The notes under the pieces are model-generated. The model did not search any database. It worked only from the letters and a program-made list of their open reading frames with translations, and was not told where the DNA came from. From Hyphomicrobium sulfonivorans (GTDB taxonomy: Bacteria; Pseudomonadota; Alphaproteobacteria; Rhizobiales; Hyphomicrobiaceae): DNA of 64,000 bases. The stretch is taken from contig NZ_PZPO01000002.1 of assembly GCF_013306565.1 (NCBI RefSeq), forward strand, positions 384,501 to 448,500. The letters run 5' to 3'. Each line of letters starts with the position of its first letter. The first letter of the stretch is position 1. The position numbers were made by a program, and so were the translations under genes. This document shows, piece by piece, positions 1-8,855 of the stretch.

Positions 1-878
1 TAGAAAATCTTCACCGGGAAATAGCGCTCGGTGATCTCTTCCAGCCGTCCGTCGGCTCGCAGTCTGGCCAGTGCCCCGTTCAGCATCGCCTTGATCTGGG
101 AGTCGGTCTTGGGAACCGCAATCGCCATGCCATCGCCGAAAAACTTCGGCTCCAGGTATGGCCCGCCCTTCAGCTCGCAGCAGCGCTTGGATGCGGTGCC
201 GTGCAGCCAGAACACGAGGCTCACGGAGTCATCGAAGATGTAGTCCACCTGACCCTGCAGCAGCGCATCGCGCGCCAGATCGGGGTTTTCAAACGGCCGC
301 ACGGCGCTGGACCGGAAGAACGTGCGCACAAACGCTTCGTGCGGAGAATTGCGCGCCACGCCGATGCGCTTGCTCTCCAGCGTTTCCGGGCTGATCTCAG
401 TTTGCTCCGCCGACTTCGGTCCTGCAAAGCGTCCCGGCATCTGGAAATAGCGGTCGCTGAAGTCCACCTCGGTCAGCGCCTGCGGTGTCACCGCATGCGA
501 GGCGATCACCGCGTCGGCATCGCCACGCCGCAGCGCCAGCAGCAGCTCGCCCCACGGACGCACTTTGATATCGCAGGCCGTGTTCAGTTCCGAGCAGATC
601 GCGCGCGCCAGATCCACATTGAAGCCGGCCAGCGACCCATCCTCATCGTAGAAATTGAATGGCGGGAAATCGCCTTCGGTAAGGAAACGCACGACGACAC
701 GGCGCGAGGTCCCGTCGCTCTCGCCGGCCACCGGCACATCCTTGGTGGCATCCGGCTCCTCCTGCGCCTGCGCGCCGGCAGGCAGCCACAGCAGCACAGC
801 TATCAAAGCGAAGATGCCAGCCGCCACCGCACGCAGCATCGCTGCCAGATGAAGTGCCGGGGGGTTAACCATGAGCAT
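1..878 (-). CDS. amino-acid ABC transporter substrate-binding protein (3' end cut by window)
   Basis: I translated this from the reverse complement; it is open from an ATG at 878 to the window edge, where the last two bases read TA, so the stop codon probably lies one base outside. The product (about 292 residues) has an N-terminal hydrophobic segment ending in an AQA-like signal cleavage site near residue 38. The mature part follows the SBP_bac_3 pattern: FPPFNFYDEDGSLAGFNVDL, then RPWGELLLALRRGDADAVI, a hinge with KRIGVARN, and a C-terminal lobe ending in EITERYFP. This is the periplasmic receptor of a polar amino-acid uptake ABC system. No permease or ATPase is visible on this side. A GTGGAG sequence about 10 bases upstream may be the ribosome site. 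The ligand cannot be told from the sequence. Confidence 0.85.
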   Translation of the reverse strand, partial: MLMVNPPALHLAAMLRAVAAGIFALIAVLLWLPAGAQAQEEPDATKDVPVAGESDGTSRRVVVRFLTEGDFPPFNFYDEDGSLAGFNVDLARAICSELNTACDIKVRPWGELLLALRRGDADAVIASHAVTPQALTEVDFSDRYFQMPGRFAGPKSAEQTEISPETLESKRIGVARNSPHEAFVRTFFRSSAVRPFENPDLARDALLQGQVDYIFDDSVSLVFWLHGTASKRCCELKGGPYLEPKFFGDGMAIAVPKTDSQIKAMLNGALARLRADGRLEEITERYFPVKIF

Positions 879-969
879 AGGCCGGGGGCTCCACTTTGAG
901 TCGCGCTCACTATGGTGAAACGCCATACTATGGCAAGATGGCGTCTGGCTCACCGGGGGGAGGGCCGTT

Positions 970-2646
970 GTGCTGAGTAATTCGACCAGAAAAAGCGGTG
1001 GATCAACCACCGGCGATAGCGCGCGTGTGGGGACCCGGGCTGAAGCGGATGCTGAAGCTTTGCAGGCGACCCGTCGTCGGCATCTGCGCACGGCCGTCGA
1101 TGCACTGAAACAGAAAAATCCCGCATACTCGGCCTGTTATGGCCTCTGGCCGTGGCAAAGCTTGGCGCTGCTTGTCATGCTGGTGATCGCCTCGACAGGC
1201 GCGATTTTCGCGCCGGAAGCGACGCTTTATGCGCTGCTGGCAATCATGCTGGTGCCGTTTGTGTGCGTGGTCGCCGTCCGTGTCGCCGCGCTGGCGCATG
1301 TGTGCCTGCATCGGCCCGTCCAGGCGCTGCCGTTGCCTCCGGCGGATGGTGAGCTTCCGCTCTATACCATTCTGGTGCCGCTGTTCCGCGAGACGGCGGT
1401 CATTCCCGGCCTCGTCGCCGCCCTGCGCGCGCTCGACTATCCGGCCGATCGGCTGGAAATAATGCTGATCGCCGAAGAGGTCGATTTAGACACGCAGGTG
1501 GCGTTGCGGCGTGCCAAGCTTGATCCGCATATGCAGATCGTTGTCGTGCCGGGCGGTGAACCGCGCACCAAGCCGCGCGCGACGCAGTATGCGCTGCAGT
1601 TTGCCAAGGGCGCTTATGTCGTCGTCTACGATGCCGAGGACGAGCCCGAGCCTGATCAGCTGCGCCGCGCGTTGTCAGCGCTCCAGAACGGTGGCGAGCG
1701 TCTTGGATGCGTGCAGGCGCGTCTCAACATTCACAATTCAAACCTGAGCTGGTTCTCGCGCCAGTTCACCATCGAATACACCGCGCTGTTCGATGCCATC
1801 CTGCCGACGCTCGACCGCCTGCGTCTGCCCGTTCCATTGGGCGGCACGTCCAACCATTTCCCGCGCCATGTGCTCGACGATGTCGGCGGCTGGGATCCAT
1901 ACAACGTAACCGAAGATGCCGATCTCGGCATGCGTCTTGCCCGCCGTGGCTGGGATGTCGGCGTGATACCTTCGACCACCTGGGAGGAAGCACCGACCAC
2001 GTTCCGCGTCTGGAAAGGGCAGCGCACGCGCTGGCTGAAAGGCTGGATGCAAACCTATGGCGTCCACATGCGCGAGCCTCGCGTGCTGTGGCGTGAGCTG
2101 GGTGCCCGTCGCTTCGCAGGCTTTCAGGTGCTGATGGGCGGCATGATCCTCTCCGCGCTGGTGCACCCGTGGTTCTATCTGCTGCTCGCGTTCGAGCTCT
2201 GGTCTGGACGCATGCTCACCTTGCCGCAAGGCGCAGTTGGGCAGACATTGCTCGGCGTTGGTTTGCTGAACCTGTGCGTTGGCTATGTCAGCGCCATTGC
2301 GCTTGGCACCGTGGCCGCGGCTCGGCGCTCCCGTCTCGATCTTGCAGCCCATGCGCTGATGATGCCGGCCTATTGGCTGCTGATCTCGTTCGCGGCGCAT
2401 CGCGCGTTGCTGGAGCTGCTATGGGCACCGCACTACTGGGAGAAAACCGAGCACGTCGGCCGTGTTGCTCCGGGACAAAGCCAGCGCGTGCAGTCAGGCG
2501 CGGTGATGGTAAAAACTGCAGCGAATGTCACAAGTAGCGAGCGGCTTGCGTCGGGTGATGATCATGCAGCCCAGGCTGAAATTGCCGTGCCGGTTGCAGG
2601 CCAGCGTGAAGCGGTATCAGGCAAAGAAACTCAGCGCCTGCTCTGA
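970..2646 (+). CDS. membrane glycosyltransferase, family 2
   Basis: A 558-residue inverting GT2 enzyme of the processive, cellulose-synthase-like type, expected in the inner membrane with a cytosolic active site. Two N-terminal membrane segments (about residues 62-82 and 86-110) precede the GT-A domain that starts near YTILVPLFRE (132-141). The nucleotide-sugar and metal Asp residues are in DAEDEP (221-226), the TED acceptor/base motif is at 314-316, and QRTRW (351-355) is the QxxRW signature. At least three further membrane helices follow (about 385-480). The start is a GTG preceded by a GGGGGGAGGG ribosome site. No exporter or polysaccharide-operon partner is adjacent, so the product polymer is unknown. 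The last 30 bases overlap the convergent ligase gene tail to tail. Confidence 0.8.
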   Translation: MLSNSTRKSGGSTTGDSARVGTRAEADAEALQATRRRHLRTAVDALKQKNPAYSACYGLWPWQSLALLVMLVIASTGAIFAPEATLYALLAIMLVPFVCVVAVRVAALAHVCLHRPVQALPLPPADGELPLYTILVPLFRETAVIPGLVAALRALDYPADRLEIMLIAEEVDLDTQVALRRAKLDPHMQIVVVPGGEPRTKPRATQYALQFAKGAYVVVYDAEDEPEPDQLRRALSALQNGGERLGCVQARLNIHNSNLSWFSRQFTIEYTALFDAILPTLDRLRLPVPLGGTSNHFPRHVLDDVGGWDPYNVTEDADLGMRLARRGWDVGVIPSTTWEEAPTTFRVWKGQRTRWLKGWMQTYGVHMREPRVLWRELGARRFAGFQVLMGGMILSALVHPWFYLLLAFELWSGRMLTLPQGAVGQTLLGVGLLNLCVGYVSAIALGTVAAARRSRLDLAAHALMMPAYWLLISFAAHRALLELLWAPHYWEKTEHVGRVAPGQSQRVQSGAVMVKTAANVTSSERLASGDDHAAQAEIAVPVAGQREAVSGKETQRLL

Positions 2647-4710
2647 AATGTGCTGCCGCGTGGTGGTATATTTCGCCCACGGATCGCTGTTCTTTTGCAG
2701 CCGCTGCAACATGGTCGGAATGCTGAAGGCATTCGCTGCATCGATTTTCAGCAGCTCGCTCCACGTCACCGGCGCCGCCACGCTGGCGGTGGCACGCGCA
2801 CGGGGCGAGTAAGGCGCGATGGCGGTGGCACCGCGCTCGTTGCGCAGCCAATCGATGAAAATGCGCCCGCGCCGTTTCGCCTTCGACATCGTCGCCGTGA
2901 AGCGCTGCGGTTCGCTGTCGGCCAGTTTGGTCGCAAACCCGCGTGCAAAGCCCTTCACCGTTTCCCAGTCCTGGCTTTGATCCAACGGCGCGATGACGTG
3001 AACGCCTTTGCCGCCGGTCAGCAACGCAAAGCTCGTCAGCCCCGCGGTCTGTAACAGTTTGCGGATGTCGATAGCAGCTTCCGCCACAGCGCTGAACGGC
3101 ACGCTCGGGTCCGGATCGAGATCGAATATCAGGCGTTCGGCGTGCTCAAGATCGTCGGCCGTGGCACCCCATGGATGAATTTCGATGCCGCCGATTTGCG
3201 CCACCGCAACCAGACCCGCCGCATCGTCAAGCATCAGATATTGCGCCGTGGTCCCGTCACTCTCCGTAACCGGAACGGATTTTAGCGCGCCGGGCAGGCC
3301 CTTTTTCGTGTGCTTCTGGAAGAAGCACTGATCGGCGACGCCTTCGGGGCAGCGTACGATGCTGAGCGGGCGCTCCTGCACAAAGGGCAGCATCCGTCCG
3401 CTGGCGGCAAAAAAGTACGCGGCGAGATCCAGCTTGGTGATGCCTTCATCTGGAAACAGCACGCGTTGGGGATGCGTAAGTTTCACACCGGCTATGCTGC
3501 CGTCAGTCGATTCCGGCGCGTCTTTCACGCTGGATTTGCGCGGCGCTTTGATGGGCGTGGTTTTCCGGCCCGGCGCCTTCTGCGGGGGTCGCTTCGTTGG
3601 CGGATCTTTTTTCGCTGGCGCCTTTGTGGCGGGAGTCTTTTTAACCGCAGCCTGTGTCGCTGATCGAGCCATTGGCGTTTGCACCTCTCTGGCGGGTTTG
3701 TCACCGCGCAGGCCAAGAAAAGCCGGATGGCGCAGAATGCCGTCGGCGGTTCTCTCAGTAAACGCAATCTGCGCCACAAGTTCCGGCTTCACCCAGCGAG
3801 CATCGCGCAGCACTTCCCGCGGAGCGTCTACGAACGGGCTGGTCTTGCGTTCCAGGCGGTGCAGCTTCGCGCCGAGCTGATCCAGCATCGCCGTGTCGAA
3901 GCCGGTGCCGACGCGGCCGCGATAATGCAATTCGCCATCGACAAACTCGCCCAGCAGCAGCGAAGCGAATGGACGGCCCTTCTTGTCGGAGACGCGATAG
4001 CCGCCGATCACGAACTCGTCGTTGCCGAGGCATTTTGATTTCAGCCATCCCATGGAGCGCGCCGAGACATAAGGCTTGTCGGCACGTTTGGAGATGATGC
4101 CTTCAAGTCCGAGCCGGCAGCATTCGCTCAGTACATCTTGGCCATGGCCGGCTATGTCGGCGCTGTAGCGGATCGCATCGGGTGCGCCCTTGAGCAGTTT
4201 GCGCAGAATCTCTTTGCGTTCGCGCAACGGTTCGGCGCGCAGATCCTTGCCGTCGAGTTCGAGCAGATCGAACACATAGTACGTCAGCGGAGCGTGGCTC
4301 TGGCGCAGGCCGTTCTGCAGCAGCTGAAAGCGCGAGCGACCCTCGGGGTCCAGCGCAACGATCTCGCCGTCCAGCAGCGCGCTGCTCACACGCAGGCTCA
4401 GCAGTGCCGTTGCGATCGACTGGAACTTGTGCGTCCAGTCCTGGCCTGAGCGTGTGTAGATGTGGCACGTCTCACCGCCGATGGCGGCCACGGCGCGATA
4501 GCCGTCGTATTTGATTTCGTGCACCCACTCTTCGCCCTCGGGCGGGGCGGTCACCAGCGTCGCCAGTTGCGGGGATATAAATTGCGGCGGTGCAGCGTGA
4601 TTTTTTTTGACGGCAGTGCTGCGGCTGGGGCGCTCACTGGCCTTCGCGGCTGCATAAGCGGTTGCTACCCCCTTGGGGCCGTTGCCGGGCTGTAAACGTA
4701 CCGTTGCCAT
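2617..4710 (-). CDS. ligD: ATP-dependent DNA ligase D (LIG-POL, no PE domain)
   Basis: LigD joins DNA ends in bacterial non-homologous end joining, normally recruited by Ku. The 697-residue protein has a short basic N-terminus, then an ATP-dependent ligase domain whose nucleotidyl-lysine is K67 in EIKYDGYR, with LLDGEIVAL and GLEGIISKR as later ligase motifs. A Lys/Pro/Ala-rich linker (about 345-400) joins it to a primase-polymerase domain starting near LTHPQRVLFPDEG; the metal-binding DLDPD lies around residue 528. The N-terminal 3'-phosphoesterase domain found in many LigD proteins is missing, and the upstream DNA does not encode it. LIG-POL versions are known. No Ku gene is in the window, so the partner must be elsewhere. 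The gene overlaps the 3' end of the glycosyltransferase gene. Confidence 0.92.
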   Translation of the reverse strand: MATVRLQPGNGPKGVATAYAAAKASERPSRSTAVKKNHAAPPQFISPQLATLVTAPPEGEEWVHEIKYDGYRAVAAIGGETCHIYTRSGQDWTHKFQSIATALLSLRVSSALLDGEIVALDPEGRSRFQLLQNGLRQSHAPLTYYVFDLLELDGKDLRAEPLRERKEILRKLLKGAPDAIRYSADIAGHGQDVLSECCRLGLEGIISKRADKPYVSARSMGWLKSKCLGNDEFVIGGYRVSDKKGRPFASLLLGEFVDGELHYRGRVGTGFDTAMLDQLGAKLHRLERKTSPFVDAPREVLRDARWVKPELVAQIAFTERTADGILRHPAFLGLRGDKPAREVQTPMARSATQAAVKKTPATKAPAKKDPPTKRPPQKAPGRKTTPIKAPRKSSVKDAPESTDGSIAGVKLTHPQRVLFPDEGITKLDLAAYFFAASGRMLPFVQERPLSIVRCPEGVADQCFFQKHTKKGLPGALKSVPVTESDGTTAQYLMLDDAAGLVAVAQIGGIEIHPWGATADDLEHAERLIFDLDPDPSVPFSAVAEAAIDIRKLLQTAGLTSFALLTGGKGVHVIAPLDQSQDWETVKGFARGFATKLADSEPQRFTATMSKAKRRGRIFIDWLRNERGATAIAPYSPRARATASVAAPVTWSELLKIDAANAFSIPTMLQRLQKNSDPWAKYTTTRQHISEQALSFFA

Positions 4711-4752
4711 ACGCCGTTTACCCTAAAACCGCCCCGTCCTGATGGCGGGCCG

Positions 4753-4777
4753 CTGAACCAAGGAAATATCGGTTCAG
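4753..4777. promoter_or_regulatory. inverted repeat between ligD and sensor kinase
   Basis: CTGAACC (4753-4759) is repeated in inverted form as GGTTCAG (4771-4777) with an 11-base A-rich spacer. It sits in the short gap between the divergent ligD and kinase genes, 120 bases before the kinase start. It could be an operator or a leader hairpin; no regulator can be assigned. Confidence 0.3.
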
Positions 4778-4896
4778 GCTGACATAGGCCCGTAAAACAT
4801 GTGTTGCGCTCAGGGCAAATTGCCCGCTGAAGCCGCCCTCGACTTCTAATCCAGCAGTGTTCTGTGGCAGCATCGCCCCCCAACTGGGAAAGAAAT

Positions 4897-6243
4897 ATGC
4901 GCCTTTTAACGCTTCTGTTGATACGTCTCGCGGCCATTGTGCTGCTGTGTCTGGCCTTCACGGTGGCCTGGATCACCCGCGATACCTATCGCGAGATTGA
5001 AGCGGATGTCGCCGCCACTTCGGAGCGTATGGGGCAGCATCTGCAGATGCTGCACTGGCAGCACATCATGTCTCGGATGGAGTGGGAGACGCTCTCGACA
5101 CAAAGCCTGATTTCGCCCGGCGTGTGCGTCACGTATGGTCCGCCGCAGCGTGATGTGCGCACTGTGTGCAGTCAGCTTGAAGCGATTGGACCGCTGCCGC
5201 CCGATTGGTTCAGCAGTGTGTACATGGCGGTGTTCGGTGCGCATCAGCCTGTGCAGCAATACCTTTCGATACGCGAGAAAGACGCCGGACTCGTGATCAC
5301 CTATGCGGATCCGAACGCGTCGTTGCGGCGTGCGTGGCATGAGATCTCAACTGTCGTGCGTGTGTCGGTGCTGATGGCGTCCGGCATCGCGCTGCTTGCG
5401 GCGTTTATGATAGGGCATGCATTGTTGCCCGCGAACGCCATCGTCGAAGCGCTTCACAAACTGGAAGATGGACGGCTGCGTCGCCCGATCGGGCGTTTCA
5501 AAAGCGCCGAATTCAATCACATCGCCGATGCTGTCAATCGGCTCGCGGACCGCTTGCAGCAGACGAACGCGGAGCGACTTGCGCTGACGGCGCAGCTGTT
5601 TCAGGTGCAGGAAGATGAGCGTCGGGCATTGGCCCGCGACCTGCACGATGAATTCGGACAGGCCTTTGCTGCAACTTCGGCGCTGGCGGCGTTGATCGAG
5701 ACCAACGCTCCCAATGACCGCCCTGACATAGCCGAAGATGCGCGCTCGATCCTACGTACACAGCAGCAGATCATGGATACGCTGCGCACTACACTGGTGC
5801 GGTTGCGTTCGCAAAGTATTGAGGAAGTTGGCCTGGAAGCAAGCCTTCGGCAGCTCGTGAGCGACTTTAACCGACAGACGAAAGCCGGCACGGTATATCG
5901 TCTTCAGATTGTCAGCGACCTCGCAGCGTTGCCTAAGCGGGCGGCTATCGACGTCTATCGCATCGTGCAGGAATGCCTGACCAATGCATCCAAACACGGC
6001 AAGCCATCGGAGGTCACAGTGCGGCTTGAGATTGCCGGCAGTATCGCCTCAGAACTCGCGCTTACGATTGAGGACGATGGCGGTGGTGATGCAAGCCGCG
6101 TTCAAACCTCATTCGGCCACGGCATCGTCGGTATCCGCGAGCGCCTTGCTGCATTGGGCGGTGTAATGTCCATAGGTAACGCTCGGCAAGGCATCCGCAT
6201 CACTGCGACCGTGCCGCTAGCTGCGTCGGAGCTTTGCGCATGA
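4897..6243 (+). CDS. sensor histidine kinase, NarX/HisKA_3 type (pair 1)
   Basis: A 448-residue inner-membrane kinase. Helices at about 8-28 and 155-176 bracket a periplasmic sensor domain of about 125 residues, followed by a HAMP-like region and a HisKA_3 dimerisation domain with the phospho-accepting H250 in ARDLHDEFGQ, then an HATPase with ECLTNASKHG and GHGIVGIRERL. The start is the ATG at 4897, 7 bases after GGGAAAG; an upstream in-frame GTG at 4864 lacks a ribosome site. It overlaps the next gene by four bases (ATGA), so kinase and regulator are translationally coupled. The periplasmic domain shares two spaced cysteines (C77, C91), a PxWF motif and ASLRRAWHEI with the second kinase at 11.6 kb. 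The ligand is unknown; resemblance to C1-metabolism systems such as MoxYX/FlhSR is a guess from context. Confidence 0.85.
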   Translation: MRLLTLLLIRLAAIVLLCLAFTVAWITRDTYREIEADVAATSERMGQHLQMLHWQHIMSRMEWETLSTQSLISPGVCVTYGPPQRDVRTVCSQLEAIGPLPPDWFSSVYMAVFGAHQPVQQYLSIREKDAGLVITYADPNASLRRAWHEISTVVRVSVLMASGIALLAAFMIGHALLPANAIVEALHKLEDGRLRRPIGRFKSAEFNHIADAVNRLADRLQQTNAERLALTAQLFQVQEDERRALARDLHDEFGQAFAATSALAALIETNAPNDRPDIAEDARSILRTQQQIMDTLRTTLVRLRSQSIEEVGLEASLRQLVSDFNRQTKAGTVYRLQIVSDLAALPKRAAIDVYRIVQECLTNASKHGKPSEVTVRLEIAGSIASELALTIEDDGGGDASRVQTSFGHGIVGIRERLAALGGVMSIGNARQGIRITATVPLAASELCA

Positions 6244-6902
6244 GCGGCATTTCAATTCTGCTCGTCGATGATCATCCGGTTGTGCGCGAAGGTTATCGTC
6301 GTCTGCTTGAGCAGCGCGGGCGTTTCAGCGTATCGGCAGAAGCGGAGGATGTTGCGCAGGCCTATCTAGCTTACAAAAAGCACACGCCTGATGTTGTGAT
6401 CATGGATTTGACGTTGCTGGGTGGTGCCAGCGGTTTGGAGGCGCTGCGCCGCATCCGGGAATGGGACAAGAATGCACGCGTGCTGGTGTTCAGCATGCAT
6501 CAGGGTGCAGCATATGCGCTGAAGGCATTTGATGCCGGCGCCTGTGGCTATATCACCAAGAGCAGCCCGCCCGACGAACTGATCCGGGCGGTTGAAATCG
6601 TGGCTCGCGGCGGCCGCGCGATGAGTGAAGATATTGCGCAAGCGCTAGCTGCTGATCGGCTCGGCGGTAGCAGTTCCGGTATCGGCGATCTTTCAGCGCG
6701 TGAGACCGAAATTCTGCGGATGCTAGCAACCGGCCTCAGCAGCGAGACAATCGCTGAGCTGCTCAATCTCAGCCACAAAACAGTTCGCAATCACCACTAT
6801 GCCATCAAGGCAAAGATCGGCGCGGCGAACGATGCGCATCTCGTCTGGCTGGCAATCAGCGCAGGGATCGTGCCCTCAAGCCAGATCGAGCAGGGGCCGT
6901 AA
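6240..6902 (+). CDS. response regulator, NarL/FixJ family (pair 1)
   Basis: A 220-residue DNA-binding regulator. The receiver domain begins SILLVDDHPVV (acidic pair D10/D11), the predicted phospho-Asp is D56 in VIMDLTLLGG, and the conserved Lys lies in ITKSSPPDEL. The LuxR-type helix-turn-helix follows LSARETEILRMLATGLS and ends HKTVRNHHYAIKAKIG. The start is the ATG at 6240 that overlaps the kinase stop; an in-frame TTG at 6234 is rejected. It should be phosphorylated by the kinase just upstream. It is clearly similar to the regulator at 13057-13713, including the unusual SSPPD after the switch Lys. Targets are unknown. Confidence 0.87.
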   Translation: MSGISILLVDDHPVVREGYRRLLEQRGRFSVSAEAEDVAQAYLAYKKHTPDVVIMDLTLLGGASGLEALRRIREWDKNARVLVFSMHQGAAYALKAFDAGACGYITKSSPPDELIRAVEIVARGGRAMSEDIAQALAADRLGGSSSGIGDLSARETEILRMLATGLSSETIAELLNLSHKTVRNHHYAIKAKIGAANDAHLVWLAISAGIVPSSQIEQGP

Positions 6903-7025
6903 TCGCCTCCCACAGCCTCAGGACTACTGTAGGTTTCATGGTGTCACCTATGACATCTACATCTTTGCCATAAGCTGATACGCAAGCTGTTCGGATCGCC
7001 AAACACCTTCAAGGCGCACTAATAG

Positions 7026-7066
7026 AAAAGGCCGCTCCGCGTTGCTGCGGGCGGCCTTGAATTTTT
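7026..7066. terminator. rho-independent terminator, probably bidirectional
   Basis: AAGGCCGC (7028-7035) pairs with GCGGCCTT (7051-7058) around a GC-rich loop. On the plus strand it is followed by GAATTTTT, and on the minus strand by CTTTTCTATT, so it can serve both the response regulator and the convergent rnk gene. Confidence 0.75.
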
Positions 7067-7084
7067 GCTGCACCGGTGTGGATG

Positions 7085-7504
7085 CTAGCTGGCCAGCAGG
7101 GTGCTCGGCTGCTCAACACTGACGACCGTGAGCTCATGGCGCTGGCCGTCGCGCGTTGTCCACGCGATCGACTGGCCGGTCGACAGGCCGATCAGAGCCG
7201 ATCCGATCGGCGTCATGATGGAAATACGGCCCTGGGCGATGTCAGCCTCAGCTGGATACACCAGGGTCACGCGGCGTTCTTCGCCCGCGTCCGAGCGATA
7301 GTTCACCGTCGACTGCATCTGTACAACATTGGCGGGGATGGTCGAGGCAGCGACCACTTCGGCGCGGTCCATTTCGGCCAGCAGCACCTCCGCCACGGCT
7401 GGCATGCGCTCCAGCGCGCCCACGGCGAGATCGCTCAATCGCTTATAGTCAACATCGCTGACCATGATGGCAGGCTTGTTCTGCGGATTCGAAACGTCAG
7501 CCAT
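7085..7504 (-). CDS. rnk: Rnk-type regulator, GreA/GreB C-terminal domain protein
   Basis: A 139-residue cytosolic protein of the Rnk (nucleoside diphosphate kinase regulator) family. These are Gre-factor relatives that bind RNA polymerase but lack the long coiled coil needed for transcript cleavage. A short helical N-terminal part (about 15-60) precedes the FKBP-like GreA/GreB C-terminal domain: STVNYRSDAGEERRVTLVYP, ISIMTPIGSALIGL and GQSIAWTTRDG. Family members are about 135 residues, which fits the ATG at 7504. The gene stands alone, with a terminator directly downstream and a long non-coding stretch upstream. Confidence 0.85.
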   Translation of the reverse strand: MADVSNPQNKPAIMVSDVDYKRLSDLAVGALERMPAVAEVLLAEMDRAEVVAASTIPANVVQMQSTVNYRSDAGEERRVTLVYPAEADIAQGRISIMTPIGSALIGLSTGQSIAWTTRDGQRHELTVVSVEQPSTLLAS

Positions 7505-8202
7505 AGTCCGTCTGCTCCAGGTGAATGCGCAAATATTCTGGCGCCATGATACGCCAGTCGGCCGATGATTTTTTGAACGCGCCTGTGGGCTAGCTGGCGA
7601 AAACGCAAAGCCCGAAAAGCCCCTGGAACTCGGGGCGCACGCGACCGAGCCCCAGGGCTAAAATTCCGCGATCAACACGACCCGGTTTGTGCTCGTTTGC
7701 AGTCTTGCCATAGGAGAGAGTCTGTCCGGTTCTGCCGTTTTGTCAATGCCATGTTTCATGGCCAGCGACGCGGGTGCGGGCTTCGGGATGGGGGCCAGGC
7801 TGCCGTGGCTAACGCTGCGTGCCAGGATCGCCACATCCGGTCGCCAGATCGATGGCCCGAAGCGTTTTTCAATTCAAAGCATTCTAAATTGTGCTAACTA
7901 AGGCGTGCGGGAAGACGACCTGGGGAAATTATCCCGCTTGCGGCGCCCTCACGCCAAAGAGCGCCCCTTTGCGGGCCCGGCGAGCCATCCACGCCGGACC
8001 CGCCATAGGGGCTCAGCGGCGCGCCAGGAAAGCGGCAAGGCCGTACGCTGCCGACGCAGGCATCATCGCTTCCCATTTTCCACACGATACTTCGTTTCTG
8101 TCGGCGCCCATTTGCTATGGGAGCCGTTTGTTTGCGCGGGCGATCAGGCGCGCAGGTAGGGCTGGCCTTGATGTGGTGGTTTTCCGCCCGGCGTTCGAGA
8201 CC
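7505..8202. other. long intergenic region, no gene seen
   Basis: About 700 bases between rnk and the marR-type gene. Open frames here lack ribosome sites and look like no family I recognise. Around 7610-7665 there are self-complementary GGGGC/GCCCC blocks (CCCCTGG, CTCGGGGC, GAGCCCCAGG), which may form a hairpin near the rnk 5' side. Otherwise nothing is supported. Confidence 0.4.
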
Positions 8203-8625
8203 TCAGTCGAACTGATCGAGCAGTTGGTCGAGAGCCGGCCGAATGCCCTTGAGCTCGCGCAGGTGGGCTGCGGCAAGCTTGTCCATCACACGCTCGGTTT
8301 TTGCGGTCAAACGAACCTGAACACGCCGCAGATCAGATTTATCTTTGATGCGAGTGACAAAGCCGTTGCGGACGAGACGATCCACCAGCTCAACAGCGGT
8401 GTGATGGCGAATGAGCAGCCGGTCAGCTATTTCCTGGATGCCGATATCGTTGCCCTTCGCCGAGCCCTTGATCGCCAGCAGAGCCTGATATTGCTGGGGG
8501 CTTAGTCCTGCGGAATTGGCTTCCTGCTCACTGAACGCGAAGAACTGTCGGAGGGCATGCCGGAAATCGGCGAGGGCTTCGTAGCTTTTCTTGGGAAACG
8601 TTTTGCGCGCAGGTGCTTTCGCCAT
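8203..8625 (-). CDS. MarR-family transcriptional regulator
   Basis: A 140-residue winged-helix regulator of the MarR family, normally a dimeric repressor released by a small ligand. After a basic N-terminus comes ALRQFFAFSEQEANSAGLSP, then QYQALLAIKG, the recognition region IQEIADRLLIRHHTAVELVD and the wing with RIKDKSDLRRVQVRLT, ending in a dimerisation helix. I place the start at the ATG at 8625 (MAKAPARK); upstream in-frame extension to 8688 would run through the promoter and operator. A TATTAT -10-like box lies directly upstream and overlaps an inverted repeat that recurs 126 bases away toward the divergent small membrane-protein gene, which suggests autoregulation and control of that gene. 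The ligand is unknown. Confidence 0.87.
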   Translation of the reverse strand: MAKAPARKTFPKKSYEALADFRHALRQFFAFSEQEANSAGLSPQQYQALLAIKGSAKGNDIGIQEIADRLLIRHHTAVELVDRLVRNGFVTRIKDKSDLRRVQVRLTAKTERVMDKLAAAHLRELKGIRPALDQLLDQFD

Positions 8626-8642
8626 ATTGGATCTCTTGTGCG

Positions 8643-8657
8643 TATCGTTACACGATA
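8643..8657. promoter_or_regulatory. candidate MarR operator 1
   Basis: The 15-base perfect inverted repeat TATCGT-TAC-ACGATA lies 18 bases before the marR-type start codon and abuts a TATTAT -10-like box reading toward that gene. Half-sites and 3-base spacer match the second site at 8769-8783. A separate perfect palindrome, TTCGGCAGCCGAA, is at 8670-8682. Confidence 0.55.
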
Positions 8658-8768
8658 TAATATGAGAGTTTCGGCAGCCGAATGTCATGGGAGGCTACCT
8701 GCTATCATCGTATAGCCCAGAGCGATGTTAGTGCGACTGATTTTTTATAGAAATTTCGTGATCGTGAC

Positions 8769-8783
8769 TATCGTAAGACGATG
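8769..8783. promoter_or_regulatory. candidate MarR operator 2
   Basis: TATCGT-AAG-ACGATG matches operator 1 in half-site and spacer length, with one mismatch in the outer base. It lies 73 bases upstream of the divergent 41-residue membrane-protein gene, where a promoter would be expected. Confidence 0.5.
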
Positions 8784-8855
8784 GCGCGTGAACAAAGTTG
8801 GGCAGGCCGCATTGTTTTTAAGCAGCGATGAGCTTTTCTAAGCGGAGCCGGAGCA

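Noticed and set aside
201-899. A 232-residue open frame on the plus strand
   Set aside because: It is the antisense of the amino-acid-binding protein, which has a signal peptide and family motifs on the minus strand.
7891-8505. A 204-residue plus-strand open frame across the marR-type gene
   Set aside because: It lacks a ribosome site and overlaps the clear MarR coding sequence; composition follows the antisense.
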